From Geodermatophilus dictyosporus (GTDB lineage: Bacteria > Actinomycetota > Actinomycetes > Mycobacteriales > Geodermatophilaceae): DNA of 64,000 nt. The stretch covers positions 496,001 through 560,000 of the forward strand of contig NZ_FOWQ01000001.1 of assembly GCF_900115505.1 (NCBI RefSeq), given 5' to 3'. The notes under the pieces are model-generated. The model worked only from the letters and a program-made list of their open reading frames with translations. It had not been told where the DNA came from and did no database searches. Shown here piece by piece: positions 1 through 7,206 of the stretch. The position numbers and the translations under genes were made by a program. The number at the start of each line of letters is the position of its first letter. The first letter of the stretch is position 1.

Positions 1-109
1 CGACCCGCTCGGCCAGCCCCCACGCCAGCGCCTGGCCGGCGCCGACGTCGACCAGCCGGTACTTCAGCGACGACGAGCCGCAGTTGACGACGAGCACCCG
101 CCCGGTCAC
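1..109 (-). CDS. ackA: Acetate kinase, N-terminal fragment (cut by window edge)
   Basis: The first about 36 residues are present, including the motif VNCGSSSLKYR that binds phosphate near the N terminus of acetate kinases. The enzyme makes acetate and ATP from acetyl phosphate and ADP. The GTG start (107-109) overlaps the pta stop codon as GTGA, so the two genes are translationally coupled, the usual pta-ackA order. The rest of the gene lies outside the window. Confidence 0.93.
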   Translation of the reverse strand, partial: MTGRVLVVNCGSSSLKYRLVDVGAGQALAWGLAERV

Positions 110-2163
110 GACTGCGCCTGGATGGCGGTGATCGCCACGGTGTTGACGATGTCCTGCACCGTCGCGCCCCGGGACAGGTCGTTGACCGGCCGGCGCAGTC
201 CCTGCAGCACCGGGCCGACCGCCACCGCGCCGGCACTGCGCTGCACCGCCTTGTAGGTGTTGTTGCCGGTGTTGAGGTCGGGGAAGACGAACACGGTGGC
301 CCGCCCGGCCACCTCGCTGCTGGGCAGCTTGGTGCGCGCCACCCCGGCGTCGACGGCGGCGTCGTACTGGATCGGCCCCTCCACCGGCAGGCCGGGCGCG
401 CGCGAGCGCACCAGCTCGGTGGCCGCGCGCACCCGCTCGACGTCCTCGCCGCTGCCCGAGGTGCCGGTGGAGTAGGACAGCATCGCCACCCGAGGCTCGA
501 CGCCGAAGCGCGCCGCCGTCCCCGCCGAGGTGACCGCGATCTCGGCCAGCTGCCCGGCGTCGGGGTGCACGTTGACCGCGCAGTCGCCGTAGACCACCAC
601 CCGGTCGGCCAGGCACATGAAGAACACGCTGGACACCAGCGAGACGCCCTCGGTGGTCCTGATCAGCTCCAGCGCCGGGCGGATGGTCTGCGCGGTGGTG
701 TGCGTGGCGCCGGAGACCATGCCGTCGGCCAGGCCCAGGGCGACCATCAGCGTGCCGGCGTAGGAGACGTCGACGACCAGGTCGCGGGCGGCGTCCATGG
801 TCACGCCGCGGTGCGCCCGCCGCCGCGCGTACTCCACCGCCAGCCGCTCGCGCAGCTCCGGGTCGCACGGGTCGAGCAGCCGCGCCCCGGCCACGTCGAC
901 CCCGGCCCGGGCGGCGGCGGCGCGCACCTCGGCGGCGTCGCCGAGCAGGGTCAGGTCGACCACGCCGCGGCGCAGCAGCCGCTCGGCGGCGCGCAGCACC
1001 CGCTCGTCGGTGCCCTCGGGGAGGACGACGTGGCGGCGGTCGGCGCGGGCCCGGTCGAGCAGCTCGTACTCGAACATCAGCGGCGTGGTCACCCGCGGCC
1101 GGGCCACCGCGGTGCGGTCGAGCAGCTCCTCTCCGTCGACGTGCTCCTCCACCAGCGCCAGCGCCACGTCGACCTTGCGCGGCGCCCCCGGCCCGATCCG
1201 GCCCGGCGCAGACCCGGCCAGCGTCGCGGTCGCGTAGGTGTCCTGGTCGGTGACCACCACGGGGACGACCGCGGGCAGCCGCTCGACCAGGCGCATGACC
1301 GACTCGGCCGGCGCGATGCCGCCGGTGAGCACCAGCCCGGCGGGGGCGGGCAGACCGCCGGACAGGTGCGCGGCCAGCACCCCGAGGACGACGTCGGCGC
1401 GGTCGCCGGGGGTGATCACCACGACGTCGTCGACCAGCCGCTCGAGCAGGTTGGGGATGGTCATGGCGGCCACCAGCACGCCCGAGGTCTCCCGGCCCAG
1501 CGCCGCGTCGTCGCCGGCGAGCACGCGGGCGTCGCAGGCCCGCGCCACCTCGGCCACGGTGGGCGCGGTCAGCACCGGCGCCTCGGGCAGCACGTAGACC
1601 GGCACCCCGCCGCCGCCGACCCGCTCCCGCACGGCCGGCAGCAGCCGCGGCGGCACCCGGTTGGCCACGACGGCGACCACCTCGCCGCCGGCCGCCCGCA
1701 CGGCGGTCTCCCCGACGCCGACGGCGACCGCGACGTCGCCGGGGTCGCGGTCGCGGCCGGAGACGACGCACAGCACCGGCAGCCCCAGGTTGGCCGCGAT
1801 GCGGGCGTTGAGCGCCAGCTCGCGGGAGGCACCGGCCTCGCTGAAGTCCGAGCCGACGACCAGCACCCGGTCGCAGCGCGCCGCCAGCGCGCGGTAGCGG
1901 GCCACGATCTCCGACAGCGCCCGGTCCTCGTCGGCGAGGACCTCGGCGTAGGGCACCCCGACGCAGCCCTCCTCGGGCAGCGCGGTGGGCGAGCGGGGCA
2001 GCAGCAGCTCCACGACCGGGTCGGCGCCGTCGCGGGAGGACACCACCGGGCGGAACACGCCGAGCCGGCCGACCCGCCGGGAGAGCAGCTCGAACACCCC
2101 CAGGGCCACGGCCGACTTGCCGGTCGCCGGCTCGCAGCCGGTGAGGTACAGCCCGTCCGACAC
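106..2163 (-). CDS. pta: Phosphate acetyltransferase, long three-domain form
   Basis: 685 residues. It converts acetyl-CoA and phosphate to acetyl phosphate for AckA. The N-terminal part has a BioD-like P-loop (CEPATGKSA, near residue 10), followed by a DRTGG-type middle region. The catalytic PTA domain starts near residue 350 (PLMFEYELLDRA) and contains DGMVSGATHTTAQT near residue 480. This length matches the regulated three-domain Pta of actinobacteria and enterics rather than the short about 330-residue form. The GTG start at 2163 is chosen because a GGAGGGAGA ribosome-binding sequence lies just upstream; the reading frame stays open further upstream without family similarity. Confidence 0.94.
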   Translation of the reverse strand: MSDGLYLTGCEPATGKSAVALGVFELLSRRVGRLGVFRPVVSSRDGADPVVELLLPRSPTALPEEGCVGVPYAEVLADEDRALSEIVARYRALAARCDRVLVVGSDFSEAGASRELALNARIAANLGLPVLCVVSGRDRDPGDVAVAVGVGETAVRAAGGEVVAVVANRVPPRLLPAVRERVGGGGVPVYVLPEAPVLTAPTVAEVARACDARVLAGDDAALGRETSGVLVAAMTIPNLLERLVDDVVVITPGDRADVVLGVLAAHLSGGLPAPAGLVLTGGIAPAESVMRLVERLPAVVPVVVTDQDTYATATLAGSAPGRIGPGAPRKVDVALALVEEHVDGEELLDRTAVARPRVTTPLMFEYELLDRARADRRHVVLPEGTDERVLRAAERLLRRGVVDLTLLGDAAEVRAAAARAGVDVAGARLLDPCDPELRERLAVEYARRRAHRGVTMDAARDLVVDVSYAGTLMVALGLADGMVSGATHTTAQTIRPALELIRTTEGVSLVSSVFFMCLADRVVVYGDCAVNVHPDAGQLAEIAVTSAGTAARFGVEPRVAMLSYSTGTSGSGEDVERVRAATELVRSRAPGLPVEGPIQYDAAVDAGVARTKLPSSEVAGRATVFVFPDLNTGNNTYKAVQRSAGAVAVGPVLQGLRRPVNDLSRGATVQDIVNTVAITAIQAQS

Positions 2164-2234
2164 CCGCGTCTCCCTCCGCCCCTGCCGCGACCCTAGGGGC
2201 CCGGCGGCGGGGCGGCGTCCGGAGCGCGGGGGCC

Positions 2235-3704
2235 TCAGCCGGACCGCGGCACCGCGATCTTGTACTGGGCGATCTTGCGGTAGAGGGTGGCGCGGCCGAT
2301 GCCGAGCTCCTCGGCGACCCGGGTCATCGTCGTCCCCGGCTCGGTCAGGCACCGGACGATCTCGTCGCGCTCCAGCCGCTCGAGCCGCGACAGCGGCCGG
2401 CTGCCGCCGTCGAGCACCTCCGGCGCCAGGTGGTGGACGTCGACGACGTCGGCGCGGGCGGCGGCCTCGCGCACCACCCGGCGCAGCTGGCGCACGTTGC
2501 CCGGCCACGGGCAGCCGGTCAGCGCGCGGGCGGCGCGCGGGGTGAGGGCGACGGTGCGGTGCCGCTCCTGCCGGGCGAACAGGCCCGCCAGCGGCAGCAC
2601 GTCCTCGGTGCGCGCCCGCAGCGGCGGCACCTCGACGACCGCGTCGGCCAGCCGGGCGAGCTGGTCGGGCAGCACGGCGAACTCCGGCGCCGACAGCACG
2701 AACGGCTGCGGCCGGCCGGGGCGGCGCGCGGCGGCCAGGGTGCGGGCGAGGTCGCCGGCGGCCCACGCGGGCAGGTGCGGCAGGCCCGAGACGATCACGC
2801 AGGTGTCCGGGTCGTGCAGCTCCGGCGTCCACAGCTCCAGCCAGGCCGCGACGTCCCCGCCCTCCGGCGCGCGGGCGTGCAGCAGCCGCTGCCGCACCGC
2901 CAGCCGGCGCCGGGCCAGCGCGGCCAGCGTCGCCTTGCCCGCGCCGGGCTCGCCGAGGACGGTGAGCACCCGGCCCGCCGCGACCGCCCGCGCGGCCTCG
3001 TCGAGGGCGGCCCGCCAGCCGGCCGAGACGCACAGGTCGCCGTCGTCGTCCCCGGCGGACCCGCGGACGACGGAGAACACCTCGCCGCGCGGCGCGGGGC
3101 GGACCGTGCGGCCGCCGGCCCGCACCAGCATGAGCGCGCTGGTGGCCGACGCCGCGGTCTGCGCCAGGCCGAGCAGCAGCTCCGAGGACGACTCCGACCA
3201 GGTGGTCAGGTTGATGCTGCCGGCCAGCTGCCCGGTGAGCGGCTCGAGCACCGGCGCCGCGGCGCAGGTGTAGCCGCGCAGGTCGGTGCAGTAGTGGTCA
3301 CCGGCGCGCACCAGCGAGGGGGCGCGGTCGGCCAGCGACAGCCCCAGGCCGTTGGTGCCGGCGTTGCGCTCGCTGTAGGTGAACCCGGGGGCGAGGTGCA
3401 CCCGGTCCAGGGAGCGCCGGATGTCGCGGTCGTCGCCGAGGCGGGCGAGCACCAGCCCGTCGGAGTCGGCGACCATCAGGCTCACCGGCTCGTTGGCGAT
3501 GGTCGACTGCAGGTCGGTGAGCACCCGGTGGGCGCACTCGTAGAGCAGCGAGCCGGTGTCGGGGGAGCCGGTGAAGACCGGGATGACCTCGTCGGGCGGC
3601 ACGCCGTAGTCCTGGCTGCGGTGCCACGACGCGCGCAGCCTCGGGGCGGCGACCCGGCCGGCGAGGTCGGGGTCGGCGAGGCTGCGGGCCGGCAGGTCGT
3701 CCAC
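2235..3704 (-). CDS. AcoR/MimR-type transcriptional regulator (GAF, AAA-like, Fis HTH)
   Basis: 489 residues. An N-terminal GAF-like sensor region is followed by an AAA-like domain with a P-loop (LGEPGAGKAT near residue 250) and a C-terminal Fis-type helix-turn-helix (MTRVAEELGIGRATLYRKI). The sigma-54 contact motif GAFTGA is absent, as is common in actinobacterial members of this family. The GTG at 3704 follows GGAGGG at 5 nt; an alternative start at 3812 would lie on the operator-like palindrome. It is divergent from an amidohydrolase-DUF59-ADH operon, the arrangement of MimR and the mim monooxygenase operon in mycobacteria, so it probably controls that operon in response to a small organic substrate (inference). 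Confidence 0.8.
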   Translation of the reverse strand: MDDLPARSLADPDLAGRVAAPRLRASWHRSQDYGVPPDEVIPVFTGSPDTGSLLYECAHRVLTDLQSTIANEPVSLMVADSDGLVLARLGDDRDIRRSLDRVHLAPGFTYSERNAGTNGLGLSLADRAPSLVRAGDHYCTDLRGYTCAAAPVLEPLTGQLAGSINLTTWSESSSELLLGLAQTAASATSALMLVRAGGRTVRPAPRGEVFSVVRGSAGDDDGDLCVSAGWRAALDEAARAVAAGRVLTVLGEPGAGKATLAALARRRLAVRQRLLHARAPEGGDVAAWLELWTPELHDPDTCVIVSGLPHLPAWAAGDLARTLAAARRPGRPQPFVLSAPEFAVLPDQLARLADAVVEVPPLRARTEDVLPLAGLFARQERHRTVALTPRAARALTGCPWPGNVRQLRRVVREAAARADVVDVHHLAPEVLDGGSRPLSRLERLERDEIVRCLTEPGTTMTRVAEELGIGRATLYRKIAQYKIAVPRSG

Positions 3705-3758
3705 GGGTCCCTCCGGTGCTGGGAGGCCGGCCACGGGAGCCGCGCCGGCTGTGGCGCA

Positions 3759-3789
3759 GACCACGCAGTGTACCCACTCCAGCGTGGTC
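3759..3789. promoter_or_regulatory. 8-bp inverted repeat in the divergent regulator/operon region
   Basis: GACCACGC (3759-3766) and GCGTGGTC (3782-3789) form a perfect inverted repeat around a 15-nt centre that itself contains AGTG-TACC-CACT. It could be a regulator site or hairpin between the AcoR-type gene and the amidohydrolase operon. Confidence 0.35.
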
Positions 3790-3794
3790 ACCGC

Positions 3795-3811
3795 TGTCCC
3801 GAAGTGAGACA
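3795..3811. promoter_or_regulatory. Candidate operator for the AcoR/MimR-type regulator
   Basis: TGTCCC-GAAGT-GAGACA is a 17-nt imperfect palindrome: the half sites TGTCCC and TGTCTC match at 5 of 6 positions. It lies 88 nt before the amidohydrolase ATG and upstream of the regulator GTG, in the divergent promoter region. Long spaced palindromes of this kind are typical upstream activator sites for AcoR-like proteins; binding itself is inferred. Confidence 0.45.
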
Positions 3812-3899
3812 CCGCGCGGCTACACCGCGGGCGGTGCGGTGCCTAGCGTCGGCGGCCAGACGGTGACCCCACTCACACCGACGCCGACGGAGGCCCCGG

Positions 3900-4943
3900 A
3901 TGTACAGCAAGGACGGCGAGCAGTACTACGTCGTGGACGCCCACATCGCGCTGTGGGACGCCCGCCCCGAGAACCAGCGCAACATCCACGGCAAGCAGTT
4001 CATCGACTGCTTCTACGACTACCACCGCAACCTGTCGCCGGAGTCGGAGACCTGGGGCTACGAGGAGTACCTCTACCAGGGCGGCGAGCGGCTGATGCGC
4101 GACGTGTTCGTCGACGGCATCGTCGACCACGCCGTCTTCCAGCCGGCCCGCCTCGCGGAGTTCTACCACCGGGGCTTCGGCCAGACCGAGGAGGCGTTCG
4201 CCCTCGCCCAGGCCCACCCGGACAAGCTCACCTACAACCACTACTGGGACCCGCGCGACGGCGAGAACGGCCTGGAGAAGCTCCGGGAGAACGCCGAGCG
4301 CATGCAGCTCACGGGCGTGAAGCTCTACACCGCCGACTGGCACGGCGAGTCCCGCGGCTGGAAGCTCACCGACCCGATGGCCTACCGCTACTTCGAGGTC
4401 TGTCGCGAGCTGGGCATCCGGAACATCCACATCCACAAGGGCCCCACCATCCGCCCGCTGGACCGCGACGCCTTCGACGTGGCCGACGTCGACCACGTGG
4501 CCACCGACTTCACCGACCTGAACTTCGTCGTGGAGCACGTGGGCCTGCCGCGGCTGGAGGACTTCTGCTGGATCGCCACCCAGGAGCCCAACGTCTACGG
4601 CGGCCTGGCGGTGGCGATGCCCTTCATCCACACCCGGCCGCGCTACTTCGCCCAGATCATGGGCGAGCTCCTCTACTGGATCGGCGAGGACCGGATCCTG
4701 TTCTCCAGCGACTACGCCCTCTGGACGCCGAAGTGGCTCGTCGAGCGGTTCGTGGACTTCCAGATCCCCGAGGACATGACCGAGTACGCGCCGATCACCA
4801 CCGCGCAGAGGAAGAAGGTGCTCGGCCTCAACGCCGCCCGCCTCTACGACCTGCAGGTGCCCGAGCACCTGCGGCTGCCCGAGGCCGACGAGACCCAGAC
4901 CGGCCCGCGGGACCCGGCCGCCGCCGACCTCGCGACGGTCTGA
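3900..4943 (+). CDS. Amidohydrolase-family protein of prm/mim type
   Basis: 347 residues, amidohydrolase_2-like TIM-barrel protein. It has the N-terminal strand VVDAHIALWD, a central NIHIHKG and a C-terminal LFSSDYALW with the expected late aspartate. The usual His-x-His metal motif reads His-x-Ala here (DAHIA), so one ligand appears missing. Homologues occur directly after the monooxygenase genes in prm/mim clusters, where their role is unsettled. It is followed after 12 bp by the DUF59 gene, then the alcohol dehydrogenase, in one operon. True hydrolase activity is uncertain. Confidence 0.8.
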   Translation: MYSKDGEQYYVVDAHIALWDARPENQRNIHGKQFIDCFYDYHRNLSPESETWGYEEYLYQGGERLMRDVFVDGIVDHAVFQPARLAEFYHRGFGQTEEAFALAQAHPDKLTYNHYWDPRDGENGLEKLRENAERMQLTGVKLYTADWHGESRGWKLTDPMAYRYFEVCRELGIRNIHIHKGPTIRPLDRDAFDVADVDHVATDFTDLNFVVEHVGLPRLEDFCWIATQEPNVYGGLAVAMPFIHTRPRYFAQIMGELLYWIGEDRILFSSDYALWTPKWLVERFVDFQIPEDMTEYAPITTAQRKKVLGLNAARLYDLQVPEHLRLPEADETQTGPRDPAAADLATV

Positions 4944-4955
4944 GGGGGACGCTGC

Positions 4956-5726
4956 ATGACCGCCGTCCTGACCGACCGGGCCGCCGTCTCCGAGCGGGAG
5001 GTGCGCGCGGCGCTGGGCACCGTCGTCGACCCCGAGCTCGACGAGCCGATCACCGACCTCGGCTTCGTCCGCTCGGTGGCGGTCGCCGGGTCCGGTGACG
5101 GGGTGCACGTCGAGGTGCACCTGCGGCTGCCCACCTCGTTCTGCGCGCCCAACTTCGCCTGGCTGATGGTCTCCGACGCCTCCGACGCGGTGTCGGCCGT
5201 GCCCGGGGTGGGGCGGGTGGTCGTCGAGCTCGACGACCACCACGACTCCGAGCTGATCAACCGGGGCCTGGCCGCGGGCCTGGGCTACCGGGGCACCTTC
5301 GGGCACGAGGCGGAGGAGTCCCTCGACGAGCTGCGGGCCACCTTCACCCGCAAGGCGCACACCGCCGCGATGGAGCGGGCGGTCACCGCCCTGCTCCGGC
5401 TCGACCCGGCGGTGGACGTCGCGGCGCTCACCCTCGGCGACCTGCCGGCGGGGGAGCCCACCACCGAGGCGCTGCTGCGCCGCCGGGCCGCGGTGGGCCT
5501 GCCGCTGGACCCGGGCGCACCGGTGCTGGTCGAGGCCGACGGCACCCGGCCCACGCACGACGCCGCGGCGCACTTCCTGCGGCGGGCCCGCTCGGTGCGC
5601 ATCTCCGTCGACGGGAACGCACACTTCTGCCGCGGGCTGCTCACCACCCGCTACCCGGGGTCCGAGGCCGACCAGACCCCCCGCCCCGAGGACCGACCGC
5701 TGATCCCCCTGGAGGTGCGCTCATGA
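4956..5726 (+). CDS. DUF59 (MIP18-like) metal-sulfur assembly protein with C-terminal extension
   Basis: 256 residues. Residues 10-105 are a DUF59/MIP18 domain (VVDPELDEPITDLGFV), the fold used in Fe-S or iron-cofactor maturation. A further roughly 150 residues follow that I recognise only from monooxygenase-cluster homologues. The conserved cysteine of the domain is visible in PTSFCAPNFAWL. Its stop overlaps the ADH start as ATGA. A role in loading iron into a di-iron monooxygenase is plausible from synteny, but no such enzyme is in the window. Confidence 0.8.
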   Translation: MTAVLTDRAAVSEREVRAALGTVVDPELDEPITDLGFVRSVAVAGSGDGVHVEVHLRLPTSFCAPNFAWLMVSDASDAVSAVPGVGRVVVELDDHHDSELINRGLAAGLGYRGTFGHEAEESLDELRATFTRKAHTAAMERAVTALLRLDPAVDVAALTLGDLPAGEPTTEALLRRRAAVGLPLDPGAPVLVEADGTRPTHDAAAHFLRRARSVRISVDGNAHFCRGLLTTRYPGSEADQTPRPEDRPLIPLEVRS

Positions 5727-6748
5727 AGGCCGTCCGCGTGCACGAGTACCACGCCGACCCCAGCATCGACGACATCCCGGAGCCGGAGCTCCAGGGCCCC
5801 CTCGACGTCATCGTCAAGATCGGCGGCGCCGGGGTCTGCCGCACCGACCTGCACATCCTCGAGGGCCAGTGGGCCGACATCCAGGACCCGGAGCTGCCCT
5901 ACGTCATCGGGCACGAGAACGCCGGGTGGGTGCACCGGGTCGGGGAGGGGGTCACCAACGTCGCCGTCGGTGACACGGTGATCCTGCACCCCCAGCCCAG
6001 CTGCGGCCTGTGCCTGGCCTGCCGCGCCGGGCGGGACATGCAGTGCGAGCACGCCTTCTTCCCGGGGCTGTCGAACGACGACGGCGGCATGGCGGAGTAC
6101 CTGCGCACCACCGCCCGCGCCTGCGTGAAGCTGGACCCCTCCACCAACCCCGCGGACGTCGCCGCGCTCGCCGACGCCGGCATCACCGCCTACCACGCCG
6201 TGCGCAAGGCCCTGCCGCTGCTGCACCCGGGCACGACGGCGGTCGTGCAGGGTGCCGGCGGTCTCGGCCACATCGGCGTGCAGTGCCTGGCCGCGCTGTC
6301 GGGCGCCCGGGTGGTCGTCGTCGACCGCAACCCCGACGCCCTCGAGCTCGCCCGCCAGATCGGCGCGGACGAGACCGTGGTCGCCGACGGGAACCAGGTG
6401 CAGGCCGTGCAGGAGCTCACCGGCGGAGGCGCGGACGTCGTCTTCGACTTCGTCGCCGAGCAGGGCGCGGAGATGGACGGCTGGCACATGACCGGCCCGG
6501 CCGGCTCCCTCTACGTCATCGGGTACGGCGGCGAGCTGCGGATCCCGACGCTGGAGTTCGTCGCCGGCGAGAAGAACGTCGTCGGCAACATCGTCGGCAC
6601 CTACACCGACCTCGCCGAGCTGATGGTGCTCGCGCAGGCCGGGAAGGTCACCCTGCACACCCAGCAGTACCCGCTCGACCGGGCCGTGGACGCGATCCGC
6701 GACCTCGACGCCGGGAAGGTCCGGGGCCGGGCCATCCTCGTGCCGTGA
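5723..6748 (+). CDS. Zinc-dependent alcohol dehydrogenase (MDR family)
   Basis: 341 residues. It has the catalytic-zinc segment GAGVCRTDLHILEG and GHENAG, the structural-zinc cysteine cluster CGLCLACRAGRDMQC, and the NAD-binding GAGGLGHIG near residue 177. It oxidises an alcohol to an aldehyde or ketone with NAD. As the last gene of the amidohydrolase-DUF59-ADH operon it matches the ADH of prm/mim clusters, where it handles the alcohol made by the monooxygenase. The actual substrate is not shown by the sequence. Confidence 0.9.
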   Translation: MKAVRVHEYHADPSIDDIPEPELQGPLDVIVKIGGAGVCRTDLHILEGQWADIQDPELPYVIGHENAGWVHRVGEGVTNVAVGDTVILHPQPSCGLCLACRAGRDMQCEHAFFPGLSNDDGGMAEYLRTTARACVKLDPSTNPADVAALADAGITAYHAVRKALPLLHPGTTAVVQGAGGLGHIGVQCLAALSGARVVVVDRNPDALELARQIGADETVVADGNQVQAVQELTGGGADVVFDFVAEQGAEMDGWHMTGPAGSLYVIGYGGELRIPTLEFVAGEKNVVGNIVGTYTDLAELMVLAQAGKVTLHTQQYPLDRAVDAIRDLDAGKVRGRAILVP

Positions 6749-6753
6749 GGAGG

Positions 6754-6781
6754 GGTCCCGGCCGGGTGACCGGCCGGGGCC
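6754..6781. terminator. Bidirectional hairpin between convergent genes
   Basis: GGTCCCGGCCGG and CCGGCCGGGGCC form a 12-bp stem with one wobble pair and a GTGA loop, between the ADH stop and the SnoaL-like gene stop. There is no T tract, as usual in high-GC actinobacteria. Confidence 0.6.
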
Positions 6782-7134
6782 TACCGCTCGGTGTCCATCC
6801 GCCGCACGAGGTCGCCGTCGAAGCGGTACACGTGCCGGACGGTCTCCCGCGAGAGCAGGGTGCCGCCGGGGTCGCGCACGGTCATCGCGACGGTGACCTC
6901 GACCGCGCCGTCGGGGCGCTCGGTGACCCGGGTCGGGCGGAGCACCGGGCGGATCTGCGCCCACTGGCGCGCCCAGTAGTCGCGGACGCCCTCGCGCCCG
7001 TGGACGCGGCCGCCCTCCCAGCCGTTGGGCCAGTCGACGTCGGGGCTCATCGCGGCCAGCACCGCGTCGAGGTCGCGCGTGCTGAACGCCCGGTAGAGCG
7101 AGTGCAGCTGCGCTGCGCGGTCGGGTGCGGTCAT
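6781..7134 (-). CDS. SnoaL/NTF2-like protein
   Basis: 117 residues with the nuclear transport factor 2-like cone fold pattern: an N-terminal helix (AAQLHSLYRAFSTRDLDAVLAAMSPDVDWPNG), then GREGVRDYWARQW and beta strands ending in VRHVYRFDGDLVRRMD. Such proteins bind or convert small polar molecules; no specific function can be given. The ATG at 7134 follows GAGAGGA and gives a complete domain. It is divergent from the transketolase-like gene, with 72 bp between starts. Confidence 0.75.
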   Translation of the reverse strand: MTAPDRAAQLHSLYRAFSTRDLDAVLAAMSPDVDWPNGWEGGRVHGREGVRDYWARQWAQIRPVLRPTRVTERPDGAVEVTVAMTVRDPGGTLLSRETVRHVYRFDGDLVRRMDTER

Positions 7135-7206
7135 GGACGGGTCCTCTCGCGACGGCGGCCCGGGCACCCGCCATCCTGGTGCCCCGACCGCCCGACAGGA
7201 GAGACC

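Noticed and set aside
3705..3812. Upstream ATG (3812) for the AcoR-type regulator
   Set aside because: It would put the operator-like palindrome at the gene's start, while GTG 3704 has GGAGGG at ideal spacing.
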